Positions 26,474 through 36,092 are shown, numbered from the stretch's first letter. The stretch: 64,000 nt of DNA from Dokdonella fugitiva (GCF_004342425.1 NZ_SLWQ01000003.1:310001-374000); one strand, 5' to 3'. The notes: generated by a model from the letters alone, not told the origin. A program made the numbers and translations.

Positions 26474-27499
26474 ATGAAGCTCGTCGTCTTGCTTTCAGGC
26501 GCATTCCTCTGCGCCGCCGCCGCGCACGCGGCCGAGTCCGTCACGAGTGGCGACGAGATCGACTACATGCCGTCGGTGATCCGCTCGAGCGACGACGGCG
26601 CACGCATCGTCGTGTTCGAACGCCTGAGCGCATCGACATTCTCCGGCGACCTGCTGCTGACGCGCTCCACCGACGGCGGCGCGACGTGGAGCACGCCGGT
26701 GCCGATCATCGCGAGCAGCGCGAGCGAGCGCCATCCGTCGCTGCTGCAGCTCGGCCCGTCGAACTACGCCTTGTTCTACCTCAAGGGCAGCGGCGGCAAC
26801 TCGAGCTACCGCCTCTGGCGCGCGACGAGCACCGACGGCGTCGTGTTCACCGAACAGGACCAGCTCGACCTCGGCTGGGCGACCGGCGGGGAGGTCAACC
26901 CGCATGTCGTCCGTCACGCCGACGGCACGCTGACGATGAGCTACCAGCGCCTGCCGACGGGCAGCTATGTCGCCGAATCGACCGACGGCGGGGTGACCTG
27001 GGACACCTTGAAGACGCCGATCGCGACGGGCAGCCAACTGCCGCGCATCGCGTTCCGCGAAAGCGACGGCCTCTACCTCGCGAGCTACCAGGTCGGCGGC
27101 GGCGCCCTCGCGATGTACGTGAAGACGACGACCGACGTGCACGACTGGAGCGCCGCGCCGCAGGACTTCGCGGTGAGCGGCAACAACCACGATTCGCTGC
27201 CGCTGGTCATGCCCGACGGCGCGTTCGCACTGTTCTGGATCCGCGCGAACGGCAGCCAGTTCGACCTCGCCGTTCGCCGCTCGAGCGACGGCGCGACCTG
27301 GAGCGATGCGATCACGCTGACCGACACGCCGGGCGAGGACGACGTCGAGCCGCATCCGCTCGTCGGCGCGTCGCCGACCTCGGTCGAACTCTACTGGGGG
27401 CGCGACGCGCCCGCGGGCAGCCTCACCTACGACATCGTGCGCGAACCGGGTGTGATGGTCGTCGACGTGATTCACGCCGACGGGTTCGATCCGGCCTGA
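26474..27499 (+). CDS. Exported BNR-repeat (sialidase-like) protein
   Basis: This 341-residue protein has a signal peptide (MKLVVLLSGAFLCAAAAHA) and a beta-propeller with several Asp-box repeats, for example STDGGATWS, STDGGVTWD and SSDGATWS. Such propellers occur in sialidases and in many proteins of other function. The Arg triad of a true sialidase is not evident, so enzymatic activity is doubtful. The C-terminus VIHADGFDPA matches the tail of two other exported proteins in this window. A frame-open extension upstream to 26324 lacks a signal and is not used. Confidence 0.75.
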   Translation: MKLVVLLSGAFLCAAAAHAAESVTSGDEIDYMPSVIRSSDDGARIVVFERLSASTFSGDLLLTRSTDGGATWSTPVPIIASSASERHPSLLQLGPSNYALFYLKGSGGNSSYRLWRATSTDGVVFTEQDQLDLGWATGGEVNPHVVRHADGTLTMSYQRLPTGSYVAESTDGGVTWDTLKTPIATGSQLPRIAFRESDGLYLASYQVGGGALAMYVKTTTDVHDWSAAPQDFAVSGNNHDSLPLVMPDGAFALFWIRANGSQFDLAVRRSSDGATWSDAITLTDTPGEDDVEPHPLVGASPTSVELYWGRDAPAGSLTYDIVREPGVMVVDVIHADGFDPA

Positions 27500-27501
27500 G
27501 C

Positions 27502-27521
27502 GCCGTGCGCCGGCGCACGGC
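27502..27521. terminator. Perfect 20-base palindrome between the BNR gene and trpE
   Basis: gccgtgcgcc is followed directly by its exact inverse, two bases after the BNR-gene stop codon. With no loop and no T run it is not a typical intrinsic terminator. It could form a cruciform or mark a binding site, and lies upstream of the TATCTT box (27555-27560) that may serve trpE. Confidence 0.4.
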
Positions 27522-27587
27522 GGGGGCTCCCTGTCGCGCCGCAGCACGCCCTGATATCTTGGCGGGCCGCCATCCGCAGGCCATGCC

Positions 27588-29063
27588 GTGATCACGCAGG
27601 AAGAATTCGCCGCACTCGCCGCGCAGGGATACAACCGCATCCCCGTCGTGCGCGAGGTGCTGTCCGACCTCGACACGCCACTATCGGTGTACCTCAAGCT
27701 CGCCGACGGCCCGTACTCGTACCTGTTCGAATCGGTCGAGGGCGGCGAGACCTGGGGACGGCATTCGATCATCGGCCTGCCATGCCGGCGCGTGCACGTG
27801 CTGCGCGGGCGCACGCTGACGATCGAGGAACTCGGCGAGGTGGTCGAGTCACGCGAGCTCGACGATCCGCTCGGCGAGATCGAGCGCATCCGCGCCGCGT
27901 ACAGGGTCGCGAGCGTGCCCGGGCTGCCCGCGTTCAGCGGTGGCCTCGTCGGGCACTTCGGCTTCGAGACGATCGGCTGGATCGAGCCACGCCTCGCGCG
28001 CGAGGACAAGCGCGACGAACTCGGCACGCCCGACGCGCTGCTCATGCTCAGCGAGGAAGTCGCGGTGTTCGACAACCTCAAGGGCCGCCTCTACCTCATC
28101 GTGCACGCCGACCCCGCGCAGCCGCAGGCGTACGCGCGCGCGCGCCGGCGCCTCGACGAACTCGCGTTCCGCCTGCGCCATTCCGGCTCCGGCTATCCCG
28201 ACGTGCTCGATCCGAAAGGCCTCGGCGAAGCGGACTTCGAATCGAGCTTCACGCGCGAGCAGTACGAGGCGATGGTCGAGCGCGCGAAGGAGTACATCCG
28301 CGCCGGCGACATCTTCCAGGTGGTGCCGTCGCAGCGCCTGTCGGTGCCGTTCCGCGCGCGCCCGGTCGACGTGTACCGCGCATTGCGCGCGCTCAATCCA
28401 TCGCCGTACATGTACTTCATCGACCTCGGGCGCACGCAGATCGTCGGCTCGTCGCCGGAGATCCTCGTGCGCCTCAAGCAGGGCCGGGTGGTGGTGCGGC
28501 CGATCGCCGGCACGCGCCCGCGCGGCAGGACGCCCGAGGAGGACCTCGCGCTCGAGCAGGAGCTGCTCGCCGACACCAAGGAGCGCGCCGAGCACCTCAT
28601 GCTGATCGACCTCAGCCGCAACGACGTCGGCCGCGTGAGCAAGACGGGCAGCGTCAGGCTCACCGAGAGCTTCGTGATCGAACGCTACTCGCACGTGATG
28701 CACATCGTCAGCCAGGTCGAAGGCGAGCTGCGCGACGGCCTGTCATACATGGACGTGCTCAAGGCGACGTTCCCCGCCGGCACCGTAAGCGGCGCGCCGA
28801 AGATCCGCGCGATCGAGATCATCCAGGAACTCGAGCCGCACAAACGCAACATCTACGCGGGCGCGATCGGCTACATCGGCTGGAACGGCGATGCCGATAC
28901 CGCGATCTCGATCCGCACCGCCGTCATCCAGGATGGACGCCTTTACGTCCAGGCCGGCGGCGGCGTCGTCTACGACTCCGACCCCGCGAAGGAGTGGGAG
29001 GAGACGATGAACAAGGGCCGCGCGCTGTTCCGCGCGGTCGCCCAGGCGGCGGGTGGGTTGTGA
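27588..29063 (+). CDS. trpE: Anthranilate synthase component I
   Basis: This 491-residue enzyme makes anthranilate from chorismate with ammonia from TrpG. Conserved blocks are present: SSPEILVRL near 285, PIAGTRPRGRTPEED, LIDLSRNDVG, KATFPAGTVSGAPKIRA and the C-terminal QAGGGVVYDSDP. The N-terminal region carries the tryptophan-sensing element in the usual place. The start is GTG at 27588; an ATG five bases earlier is out of frame. An SDR gene overlaps its stop by four bases. trpGDC lies 7 kb downstream, so the two trp loci are separate. No leader peptide was seen. Confidence 0.96.
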   Translation: MITQEEFAALAAQGYNRIPVVREVLSDLDTPLSVYLKLADGPYSYLFESVEGGETWGRHSIIGLPCRRVHVLRGRTLTIEELGEVVESRELDDPLGEIERIRAAYRVASVPGLPAFSGGLVGHFGFETIGWIEPRLAREDKRDELGTPDALLMLSEEVAVFDNLKGRLYLIVHADPAQPQAYARARRRLDELAFRLRHSGSGYPDVLDPKGLGEADFESSFTREQYEAMVERAKEYIRAGDIFQVVPSQRLSVPFRARPVDVYRALRALNPSPYMYFIDLGRTQIVGSSPEILVRLKQGRVVVRPIAGTRPRGRTPEEDLALEQELLADTKERAEHLMLIDLSRNDVGRVSKTGSVRLTESFVIERYSHVMHIVSQVEGELRDGLSYMDVLKATFPAGTVSGAPKIRAIEIIQELEPHKRNIYAGAIGYIGWNGDADTAISIRTAVIQDGRLYVQAGGGVVYDSDPAKEWEETMNKGRALFRAVAQAAGGL

Positions 29064-29776
29064 GCGAGCGCGAGACCGTCGTCGTCCTCGGCGGCACCTC
29101 CGGCATCGGGCTCGCCACCGCACGGCGCATCGCCGGCGCCGGCGCGCGCGTCGTCGTTGCCGGTCGCGATCCGGCGAAACTCGAGGCCGCGCTCGCGTCG
29201 CTCAGCGGCGACGCCGTCGGCGAGGCGCTCGATGCCGGCGATCGCGCGGCACTCGACGCGTTCTTCGCGCGCATCGCCCGCGTCGACCATCTCGTGCTCG
29301 CGTTGAGCGGCGGCGAGGGCGGCGGTCCGTTCCGCGACCTCGACCTCGCCGCATTGCGGCGCGGCTTCGAGGCGAAGTTCTGGCCGCAGGTGTCCGCGGC
29401 GCAGGCAGCCCTGCCGGTCTTGCGCCGCGACGGCAGCATCACCTTCCTCGGCTCGATCTCCGCACGCATGGCCAATCCCGGCACGGCCGGGCTCGCCGCG
29501 ATCAACGGCGCGCTCGAGGCGATGCTCGGCGCGCTCGCACGCGAACTCGCACCGATCCGCGTCAACGCCGTCGCGCCCGGCGTCATCGACACGGCCTGGT
29601 GGGACCGCCTGCCGACCGAGGCGAAGCAGCGCGTGTTCGCCGAGCAGGCCCGCGTGCTGCCGGTCGGTCGCGTGGGCCGTGCCGACGAGGTCGCGCACGC
29701 CGTGCAGTTCCTCGCCGGCAACGGTTTCGTCACCGGCACCGTACTCGAGTGCGACGGCGGCCTGCACCTCGTCTGA
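29060..29776 (+). CDS. Short-chain dehydrogenase/reductase-like protein lacking YxxxK
   Basis: This 238-residue SDR has a good nucleotide site (VLGGTSGIGLATA) and the downstream APGVIDTAWW and closing CDGG of classical SDRs. The catalytic segment, however, reads PGTAGLAAINGALEAM where the family has a Tyr and Lys in YxxxK; both appear replaced by Leu and Asn. The Ser of the triad survives in GSISA. The GTG start overlaps the trpE stop (GTGA), so they are translationally coupled. It may be a non-catalytic NAD(P)-binding protein or use another mechanism. Confidence 0.85.
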   Translation: MSERETVVVLGGTSGIGLATARRIAGAGARVVVAGRDPAKLEAALASLSGDAVGEALDAGDRAALDAFFARIARVDHLVLALSGGEGGGPFRDLDLAALRRGFEAKFWPQVSAAQAALPVLRRDGSITFLGSISARMANPGTAGLAAINGALEAMLGALARELAPIRVNAVAPGVIDTAWWDRLPTEAKQRVFAEQARVLPVGRVGRADEVAHAVQFLAGNGFVTGTVLECDGGLHLV

Positions 29777-29822
29777 GTGCGCAGTCGGATCAAGGCGCGC
29801 TACCGCCATCGCGAACCGGTGC

Positions 29823-31283
29823 TTGATCGCCGCGCCGCCCTTGGTTCACGCTTCGCGCTTGCGCAATCGCGACCGCCCGTCGAAACGCTACGAAACCCTC
29901 GCCGACGAGATCGAGGCGTCGATCCGTGCCGGCACGTTGCGCGCCGGCGATCGGCTGCCGTCGGTGCGGCAGGCGGCGGCGAGCCGCGGCGTGCATGCCT
30001 CGACGGTGTTCCAGGCCTACTACCGGCTCGAGGCACGCGGGCTGATCCGCGCCCGCCCGCGGTCGGGCTACTACGTCGCGGCGGTGCCGCCGCCGCCGCT
30101 CGAGCACGCGTCGGCGCCGCTGGGCGAGTCGATCGCGGTCGACGTCGGCGAGCGCGTATTCGCGATCCTCGAGGCGACGATGCGACGCGACGTCGTGCCG
30201 CTCGGCTCGGCGTTCCCGGCGCCATCCCTGTTTCCTCTGGCGCGCCTCGCGAAGACGATGGCGTCGACCGTGCAGCGGCTCGATCCGCGCGCGAACGTAG
30301 ACCACCTGCTGCTCGGCAACGCGGCGTTGCGCCGGCAGATCGCGCTGCGCTATCTCGTCGACGGCCTCGCGATCGACGCCGACGAACTCGTCGTCACCAA
30401 CGGCGCGATGGAGGCACTGCACCTCGGGCTCGCCGCGGTGACCAGGCCCGGAGACGCGGTGGTGGTCGAGTCGCCGACGTTCTACGCGTCGCTGCAGGCG
30501 CTCGAGCAGCGCGGCCTGCGCGCGATCGAGGTCGCGACGCACCCGCGCGAAGGCATCGACCTCGGCGCGCTCGCCGAAGTGCTCGAACGCCGGCGACCGG
30601 CCGCGTGCTGGCTCATGACCAGCTTCCAGAACCCGCTCGGCAGCCTCATGCCGGAGGCGAAGAAGCGCGAACTGGTCGAGCTGCTCGCGCGCCACGACAC
30701 GCCCCTGATCGAGGACGACGTCTACGGCGAGCTCTACTTCGGCGCGCGCCGGCCGCCGCCGGCGAAGGCCTACGATCGCGCCGGCCTCGTGCTGCACTGC
30801 TCGTCGTTCTCCAAATGCCTCGCGCCCGGCTACCGCATCGGCTGGATCGCACCCGGTCGCCACCTGCGCACGGTCGCGCGGCTCAAGCTCTCGACCACGC
30901 TGACCGCATCGACGCCGGCCGAAGCGACACTCGCGGCGTATCTCGAACACGGCGGTTACGACCGCCACCTGCGCAAGTTGCGGCAGGCCCTGGCCGGCCA
31001 ACGCGACGCGATGCTCGCGGCGGTCGCGACGCACTTTCCCGCGGCGACGCGCGCGACGCGACCGGACGGCGGCTACTTCCTCTGGCTCGAACTGCCGCCC
31101 GGCGCCGACGCGATGGACGTGCACCGGCGCGCGCTCGCGCAGTCGATCAGCGTCGCGCCGGGACCGATCTTCTCCTCGCGGGCGCAGTTCGAGCGATGCC
31201 TGCGCCTCAACTACGGCCATCCGCATGACGGGCGCGTCGACGCCGCGCTGGCCGTGCTTGGCCGGCTGGCGCGCCCGGCCTGA
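29823..31283 (+). CDS. MocR-type regulator (GntR DNA-binding plus aminotransferase fold)
   Basis: This is a 486-residue protein if started at TTG 29823. Residues about 20-85 are a GntR winged helix (YETLADEIEASIRAG...LPSVRQAAA...STVFQAYYRLE) and the rest is a fold-type I aminotransferase with the PLP lysine in SSFSKCLAPGYRIGWI. MocR proteins use PLP as effector; PdxR and GabR are examples. No ATG or GTG is in frame, and TTG at 29841 or 29859 is also possible; none has a good ribosome site, so the true N-terminus is uncertain. It is in the same direction as trpE and the SDR but 46 bases further. Confidence 0.85.
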   Translation: MIAAPPLVHASRLRNRDRPSKRYETLADEIEASIRAGTLRAGDRLPSVRQAAASRGVHASTVFQAYYRLEARGLIRARPRSGYYVAAVPPPPLEHASAPLGESIAVDVGERVFAILEATMRRDVVPLGSAFPAPSLFPLARLAKTMASTVQRLDPRANVDHLLLGNAALRRQIALRYLVDGLAIDADELVVTNGAMEALHLGLAAVTRPGDAVVVESPTFYASLQALEQRGLRAIEVATHPREGIDLGALAEVLERRRPAACWLMTSFQNPLGSLMPEAKKRELVELLARHDTPLIEDDVYGELYFGARRPPPAKAYDRAGLVLHCSSFSKCLAPGYRIGWIAPGRHLRTVARLKLSTTLTASTPAEATLAAYLEHGGYDRHLRKLRQALAGQRDAMLAAVATHFPAATRATRPDGGYFLWLELPPGADAMDVHRRALAQSISVAPGPIFSSRAQFERCLRLNYGHPHDGRVDAALAVLGRLARPA

Positions 31284-31390
31284 CTGCGACAATTCGCGCA
31301 GGCTGATCCGGTCGTTTGGGCGCCAGCTGATCGGTTCGGCGTTCGCGCGTGCGACTATGGTCCACCACGGACCACGATCCTGGAGTCACC

Positions 31391-31600
31391 ATGGCCGGCA
31401 AGATCCTCATCATCGGCGCCCTCGCCGCGATCCTCTGGCAGCTCGGCGCGGGGCTGTACTTCATGATGGTCGACCACGGGTCGACCGGTCGCACCGTGCG
31501 CGCGCTGACCTGGCGCATCGGCCTGTCGGTCGGCCTCATCCTCCTCGTCATGCTCGGTGTCGCGACCGGCTGGATCCAGCCGCACGGCCTCGGGCGCTGA
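31391..31600 (+). CDS. Twin-transmembrane small protein (DUF2909-like)
   Basis: This 69-residue protein is almost only two hydrophobic helices (about residues 4-25 and 42-62) joined by a polar loop with DHGSTGRTVRALTWRIGLS. The layout and the loop match DUF2909, a small inner-membrane family often found near cytochrome oxidase genes. It lies just before two cytochrome c genes, consistent with a respiratory role, but its function is unknown. TATGGT at 31354-31359 is a possible -10 box. Confidence 0.75.
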   Translation: MAGKILIIGALAAILWQLGAGLYFMMVDHGSTGRTVRALTWRIGLSVGLILLVMLGVATGWIQPHGLGR

Positions 31601-31614
31601 CACGGCATCCCGAC

Positions 31615-32313
31615 ATGCATCGCCGATCCGCTGTCGCGTTCCTGCTCGCGCTGTCGTTGCCGGCGTTCGCCGACGACGGCATCGCCGAGCGCCTCGCTGC
31701 CTGCGCCGCCTGCCATGGCGCGCATGGCGAAGGCATGCAGGGCACCGAGTACGTGCCGCACCTCGCCGGCAAGCCGGCCGGCTACCTGTTCGAGCAACTC
31801 GCGGGTTTTCGCGACGGGCGCCGCGTCAACGCGTCGATGACCTGGCTCGTGCAGTTCGCCGACGACGGCTGGTTGCACGAGATCGCCACGTACTACGCGG
31901 CGTTGCCGCCGCGCACGCAGGCCGCCGACACGGGGGCGGAGCAGCTCACGCCGGAGCGGCGCGAGCGCGCCGGGCGCCTCGTGCGCGAGGGCGACCGCGA
32001 GCACGGCGTGCCCGCGTGCAGCGCCTGCCACGGTCCGGATCTTGCCGGCGTCGAGCCCGGCATCCCGGCGACGCTCGGCCTGCCGGCCGACTACGTCGTC
32101 GCGCAGTTCGGCCATTGGCGCAACGGTTCGCGCCGCGCGCGCGAACCCGACTGCATGCGCGAAGTCGCGCGCGCTCTCTCGCCCGAGGACATCCGCGCGG
32201 TCGCGACCTGGCTCTCGCAGCAGCCGAATGCCACGGGCCTGCGCCCGGCGCCCGCGGGCAGCGTCGTTCCGCCCGTGGCGTGCGGCGCGCTGCAAACGGA
32301 GGCGACGCCATGA
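31615..32313 (+). CDS. Exported di-heme class I cytochrome c
   Basis: This 232-residue protein has a short signal peptide and two heme-binding sites, CAACH near residue 31 and CSACH near residue 133, each followed by GxxG-type and Met-bearing segments as axial ligands. The two-domain layout is that of cytochrome c4, an electron carrier to terminal oxidases. It lies 14 bases after the small membrane protein and its stop overlaps the start of the next cytochrome gene (ATGA). The heme groups should be attached in the periplasm. Confidence 0.9.
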   Translation: MHRRSAVAFLLALSLPAFADDGIAERLAACAACHGAHGEGMQGTEYVPHLAGKPAGYLFEQLAGFRDGRRVNASMTWLVQFADDGWLHEIATYYAALPPRTQAADTGAEQLTPERRERAGRLVREGDREHGVPACSACHGPDLAGVEPGIPATLGLPADYVVAQFGHWRNGSRRAREPDCMREVARALSPEDIRAVATWLSQQPNATGLRPAPAGSVVPPVACGALQTEATP

Positions 32314-33584
32314 GCCTGCGCCGCGTCCTGTTCGTGCTCGCCTGGTTGGTCTTGCCGTGCGCGCTCGCCGCGATCGCGATCGCGGCCGTGCTGTTCGCGC
32401 GCCAGGGCGGCGTCGAACCGTACCGCATGCCGCACACCGACCGCGTCGTCGCCGCCGATGCCGCGACGCTCGCGCGTGGCGACTACCTCGCGCGCATCGG
32501 CAACTGCCGCGCCTGCCACACGACGCGCGGCGGCACGCCGTTCGCAGGAGGGCGCGCGTTCGCGACCGGCATCGGCACCGTCTACAGCACCAACATCACG
32601 CCCGATCGCGAACACGGCATCGGCGACTGGTCGGCCGACGAGTTCGCGCACGTGATGCGCCACGGCGTGTCACGCCGCGGCGCGCTTTATCCGGTATTCC
32701 CGTACGCGCATTTCGCCGAAGTCGCCGACGCCGACCTCGATGCGATCTACGCCTGGCTGCGCACGCAGCCGGCGAGCGCGTCGGAGCCGCCATCGAACCG
32801 GCTCGAGCCGCCCGCGGATTCGCGCCGCGCGCTCGTCGGCTGGCGCATGCTGCACTATCGCCCGCGCGATGCGCGCATCGACCCGAACGATCGCGGCCGT
32901 TACCTCGTCGAAGGCCTCGGCCACTGCGCGATGTGCCACAGCGCGCGCGGCGAGCGCGGTTCGCTGCCACCGGAAGGCCATTTTGCCGGCGGCCGCATCC
33001 CGGGCATCGGCTGGTACGCGCCGCCGCTCGATCGCATGCAGCTCGCGCGCTACTCCGACGGGGAACTCGCCGACTACCTGCGCACCGGCACGTCGGCGCA
33101 CGGCAGCGCCTACGGACCGATGGCCGAAGTCGTCTACGCGAGCCTGCGCGCGCTCACGCCCGACGACGCGCTCGCGATCGCGCGGCATCTCAAGCAGGTC
33201 GCACCGGCGCCGCTGCGCGCGCCGGTCGGAACCGAGGCGGGCAACGACCCCGGCAGCAAGGGAGTACAGGTTTACGCGCATGCCTGCGCCGATTGCCACG
33301 GCAAGGATGGCGAGGGCAAGCCCGGCGCGTATCCGCCCTTGCAGGGTTCGGTCGCGGCGAGCGCGCCCGATGCGACGAATGCGCTGCGACTCGTGCTCTA
33401 TGGGGGCATGCCGGTCGCGCTCGACGACGGGCCGCGGCCGCATTCGATGCCGCCATTCGTGCAGCAGCTCGACGCGGACGAGATCGCGGCGGTGGTCAAC
33501 TACCTGCGCCGCCGCTGGGGCGGGCGCGATTCCGCCCTCACCGCACAGGACGTCGAGGCGATGCAAGGCATCGTCGTCGATTGA
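32310..33584 (+). CDS. Membrane-anchored tri-heme cytochrome c (alcohol/gluconate dehydrogenase subunit type)
   Basis: This 424-residue protein has an N-terminal membrane anchor (about residues 8-30) and three CxxCH sites (CRACH near 67, CAMCH near 210 and CADCH near 328). Its three c-type domains, including STNITPD and the GYTPDELADYL-like block ARYSDGELADYLRTG, are those of the cytochrome subunit of PQQ alcohol or flavin gluconate dehydrogenases. No dehydrogenase subunit lies next to it, so its donor is elsewhere or it works with the di-heme protein upstream. Translationally coupled to that gene. Confidence 0.9.
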   Translation: MSLRRVLFVLAWLVLPCALAAIAIAAVLFARQGGVEPYRMPHTDRVVAADAATLARGDYLARIGNCRACHTTRGGTPFAGGRAFATGIGTVYSTNITPDREHGIGDWSADEFAHVMRHGVSRRGALYPVFPYAHFAEVADADLDAIYAWLRTQPASASEPPSNRLEPPADSRRALVGWRMLHYRPRDARIDPNDRGRYLVEGLGHCAMCHSARGERGSLPPEGHFAGGRIPGIGWYAPPLDRMQLARYSDGELADYLRTGTSAHGSAYGPMAEVVYASLRALTPDDALAIARHLKQVAPAPLRAPVGTEAGNDPGSKGVQVYAHACADCHGKDGEGKPGAYPPLQGSVAASAPDATNALRLVLYGGMPVALDDGPRPHSMPPFVQQLDADEIAAVVNYLRRRWGGRDSALTAQDVEAMQGIVVD

Positions 33585-33588
33585 AGCC

Positions 33589-33918
33589 ATGAACGCGTTC
33601 TTCGAAACCGGGCTCTCATTCATCCTGTTCCTGCCGACGTTCGCGATCGTCGGCGGCCTCTACTGCGCCTGGCCCCGTGCACCGCGCAGTGCTGCGCGCT
33701 GGCTCGCCGACCTCGGCGTGCTCGCGCTGGCCGCCGCGGCGAGCATCGTCGCGATGCGCTGGGGCTTCGACGCAGGCACCGGCAGCGGCGGCCACCTGTG
33801 GCGGCAGATCGTCGCGACGCTGCTCGCATATGGCGTGTTCCTCGCGGTACTCGCGATCGCCTGGCCGCTGCGCGCGCGCTGGTTGCGGGGCGGGCGCATG
33901 GGAAGGGCTGAGGGCTGA
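33589..33918 (+). CDS. Small inner-membrane protein, unknown
   Basis: This 109-residue protein starts 4 bases after the tri-heme cytochrome stop and has three hydrophobic segments (about residues 9-27, 40-59 and 74-93). No family is recognised. The close spacing suggests it belongs to the cytochrome operon, maybe for anchoring or assembly (inference). The last residues run into a G/A-rich repeat (ggctgagggctgagg) that overlaps the stop codon, so the C-terminus may be of recent origin. Confidence 0.65.
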   Translation: MNAFFETGLSFILFLPTFAIVGGLYCAWPRAPRSAARWLADLGVLALAAAASIVAMRWGFDAGTGSGGHLWRQIVATLLAYGVFLAVLAIAWPLRARWLRGGRMGRAEG

Positions 33919-34308
33919 GGGGCCAGGGCCGAAGAGCATCGGGCGCTGCTGTTCCGCGCATCATCACGAGCATGGCGGCTTTCGCCATTCCCTTCACGGC
34001 CCGCTCGTGTATGGTAGGCCTCGACCTGCCATGAGCGAAAAGCATCGCGGCTCCCGTCGCTCCCATGGACGCGGACGCGGCAGGAGCGCGACCGTTCGCC
34101 CTGGATGGACGCCGCAGGCCGGAGTCGAAGGGCCGCCGTCCCGATGGGCGCTTCGACTCCGCCCGTTCCGCGGCTGGGTTCAGGGCGAACGGAATTGCGG
34201 CGAAGTCAGTTCGGCCTGCGCGGGCGGACGACCGCATCTTGCGGGAACCGGAAGGCGCGATGCTTTGTCCTCAACCTCCAACCCTCAGCCTCCGGCCCTC
34301 AGTCAAGC
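33919..34308. other. 390-base noncoding stretch with repeats
   Basis: No gene was seen. It opens with a low-complexity G/A-rich stretch, contains the second copy of a dispersed palindrome (34092-34192), and closes with C/T-rich text (ccctcagcc type) just before the antiporter ATG. TATGGT at 34008-34013 could be a -10 box. An agcatcgcgg(c)tcccg block near 34040 recurs near 38695. Confidence 0.6.
34092..34192. repeat. Dispersed palindromic repeat, copy 2
   Basis: The ends ccgttcgccctg (34092-34103) and cagggcgaacgg (34181-34192) form a perfect 12-bp inverted repeat. Interior blocks gccgcaggc and gggcgcttcgact match copy 1 at 11003-11112 in order and spacing. No transposase is present and it is intergenic here as well. 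Confidence 0.7.
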
Positions 34309-36012
34309 ATGACCCACGCCACCCCCCTCATCGCGACGCTCGTCTCCGCCTTCGTGCTCGCCTACGTGGCGGGCATGCTCGCGCAGCGGCTGCGGCTGCC
34401 GCCGATCGTCGGTTACCTGCTCGCGGGTGTCGCGATCGGGCCGTTCACGCCGGGCATCGTCGCCGACCAGGCGCTCGCGCCGGAGCTGTCGGAGATCGGG
34501 GTGATCCTGCTCATGTTCGGCGTCGGCCTGCACTTCTCGCTCGGCGACCTGCTTGCCGTGCGCGCGATCGCGCTGCCGGGTGCCGCGGTGCAGATCGCGA
34601 TCGCGACCGCGCTCGGCATGCTGCTCGCATGGTTGACGGGCTGGCCCGTCGGCGCGGGTCTCGTGCTCGGCCTCGCGCTGTCGACCGCGAGCACGGTGGT
34701 GCTGCTGCGTGCACTCGAGGAGCGCAGCCTGCTCGAGACGCAGCGCGGCCGCATCGCGATCGGCTGGCTCATCGTCGAGGATCTCGCGATGGTGCTCACG
34801 CTCGTGCTGCTGCCCGCGCTCGCGGGCCTGCTCGGCGGTACCACGCACGACGGCGTGAACCTCTACGCCGCGCTCGGCCTCACGCTGGCCAAGGTCGCCG
34901 CGTTCGTCGCGGTGATGCTGCTGTTCGGCCGACGCGCGATCCCGTGGCTGCTCGAGCGCACCGCGGGCACCGGCTCGCGCGAACTCTTCACGCTCGCCGT
35001 GCTCGGCATCGCGCTCGGCGTCGCCTATGCGTCGGCCGTGCTGTTCGGCGTGTCGTTCGCGCTCGGCGCGTTCTTCGCCGGCATGGTGCTCAACGAGTCG
35101 AAGCTGAGCCACCAGGCGGCGCAGGATTCGCTGCCGTTCCGCGACGCGTTCGCGGTGCTGTTCTTCGTCTCGGTCGGCATGCTGTTCGATCCGTCGATCC
35201 TCGTGCGCGCGCCGCTGCCCGTGCTCGGCGTGCTCGCGATCATCCTCTTCGGCAAGTCGATCGGCGCGTTCCTGATCGTGCGCGCGTTCGGGCGTCCGAC
35301 CGAGGTCGGCCTCACGATCGCGACGAGCCTCGCGCAGATCGGCGAGTTCGCCTTCATCCTCGCCGGCCTCGGCATCGAGCTCGGCCTGCTGCCGAAGGAC
35401 GGCCGCGACCTCGTGCTCGCCGGCGCGATCCTGTCGATCTGCGCGAACCCGCTGCTGTTCATCGCGCTCGACCGCTGGGTCGCGCGCCGCGAGGCCGCGC
35501 GTGTCGCCGCCGCGGCCGCGCTCGAGCCCGACCTTCCGCCGGGCCCGCCGTTGCCCGAGCGCGACCATGTGATCCTCGTCGGCTTCGGCCGCGTCGGCTC
35601 GCTCGTCGGCCAGCGCCTGCACGGCGAAGGCACGCCGCTCGCACTGATCGAACCCGACGCGGACGCGGTCGAACGCGCGCGTGCGCTCGGCATCCCCGCG
35701 CTGGTCGGCAACGCGGCGTCGGTCGACAAGCTCGGCGCGGTCCATGTCGCCGACGCGCGCGCGATCGTCGTGGCGATCCCGCAGACGCTCGAGGCCGGCC
35801 AGATCATCCGCCACGCGCGCGAGGCGAACCCCGCGATCGCGGTGCTCGCGCGTGCGCACTCCGACGAGGAAGTCGCCTACCTGCTCGGCTGCGGCGCCGA
35901 CGCCGCGGTCATGGGCGAGCGCGAGATCGCGCGCAGCATGTGCGAGTCGGTCGACGGCCTCGCCCGGTGGTTCCGGCGGCCCGACGCGGAGGCCGCTCCC
36001 GACGCGGCCTGA
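34309..36012 (+). CDS. CPA2-family cation/proton antiporter with TrkA-N domain (YbaL/Kef type)
   Basis: This 567-residue inner-membrane protein has a Na+/H+-exchanger domain of about 12 helices (residues 5-395) and a cytoplasmic NAD-binding TrkA-N domain (about 422-540; [12 protein letters not shown]). It should exchange K+ or Na+ for H+, gated by nucleotide or thiol signals. The [15 protein letters not shown] block and the [11 protein letters not shown] block are typical of YbaL rather than KefB/C, and no KefF/G-type ancillary gene is adjacent. It is followed by trpG, but 80 bases with a TATACT box lie between. Confidence 0.9.
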   Translation: MTHATPLIATLVSAFVLAYVAGMLAQRLRLPPIVGYLLAGVAIGPFTPGIVADQALAPELSEIGVILLMFGVGLHFSLGDLLAVRAIALPGAAVQIAIATALGMLLAWLTGWPVGAGLVLGLALSTASTVVLLRALEERSLLETQRGRIAIGWLIVEDLAMVLTLVLLPALAGLLGGTTHDGVNLYAALGLTLAKVAAFVAVMLLFGRRAIPWLLERTAGTGSRELFTLAVLGIALGVAYASAVLFGVSFALGAFFAGMVLNESKLSHQAAQDSLPFRDAFAVLFFVSVGMLFDPSILVRAPLPVLGVLAIILFGKSIGAFLIVRAFGRPTEVGLTIATSLAQIGEFAFILAGLGIELGLLPKDGRDLVLAGAILSICANPLLFIALDRWVARREAARVAAAAALEPDLPPGPPLPERDHVILVGFGRVGSLVGQRLHGEGTPLALIEPDADAVERARALGIPALVGNAASVDKLGAVHVADARAIVVAIPQTLEAGQIIRHAREANPAIAVLARAHSDEEVAYLLGCGADAAVMGEREIARSMCESVDGLARWFRRPDAEAAPDAA

Positions 36013-36053
36013 GCGCGCAGCCGTCCATACCGGGGCGTGCTGCCGTTCCGCCG

Positions 36054-36059
36054 TATACT
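36054..36059 (+). promoter_or_regulatory. Candidate -10 box of the trpGDC cluster
   Basis: TATACT, five of six bases of the sigma70 -10 consensus, lies 34 bases before the trpG start. No convincing -35 element is at the right distance, so it may need an activator. It suggests trpG is started separately from the antiporter gene. Confidence 0.4.
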
Positions 36060-36092
36060 CCCGCTTCGCTTTCCGGCCCGACGGGCGTGCGC

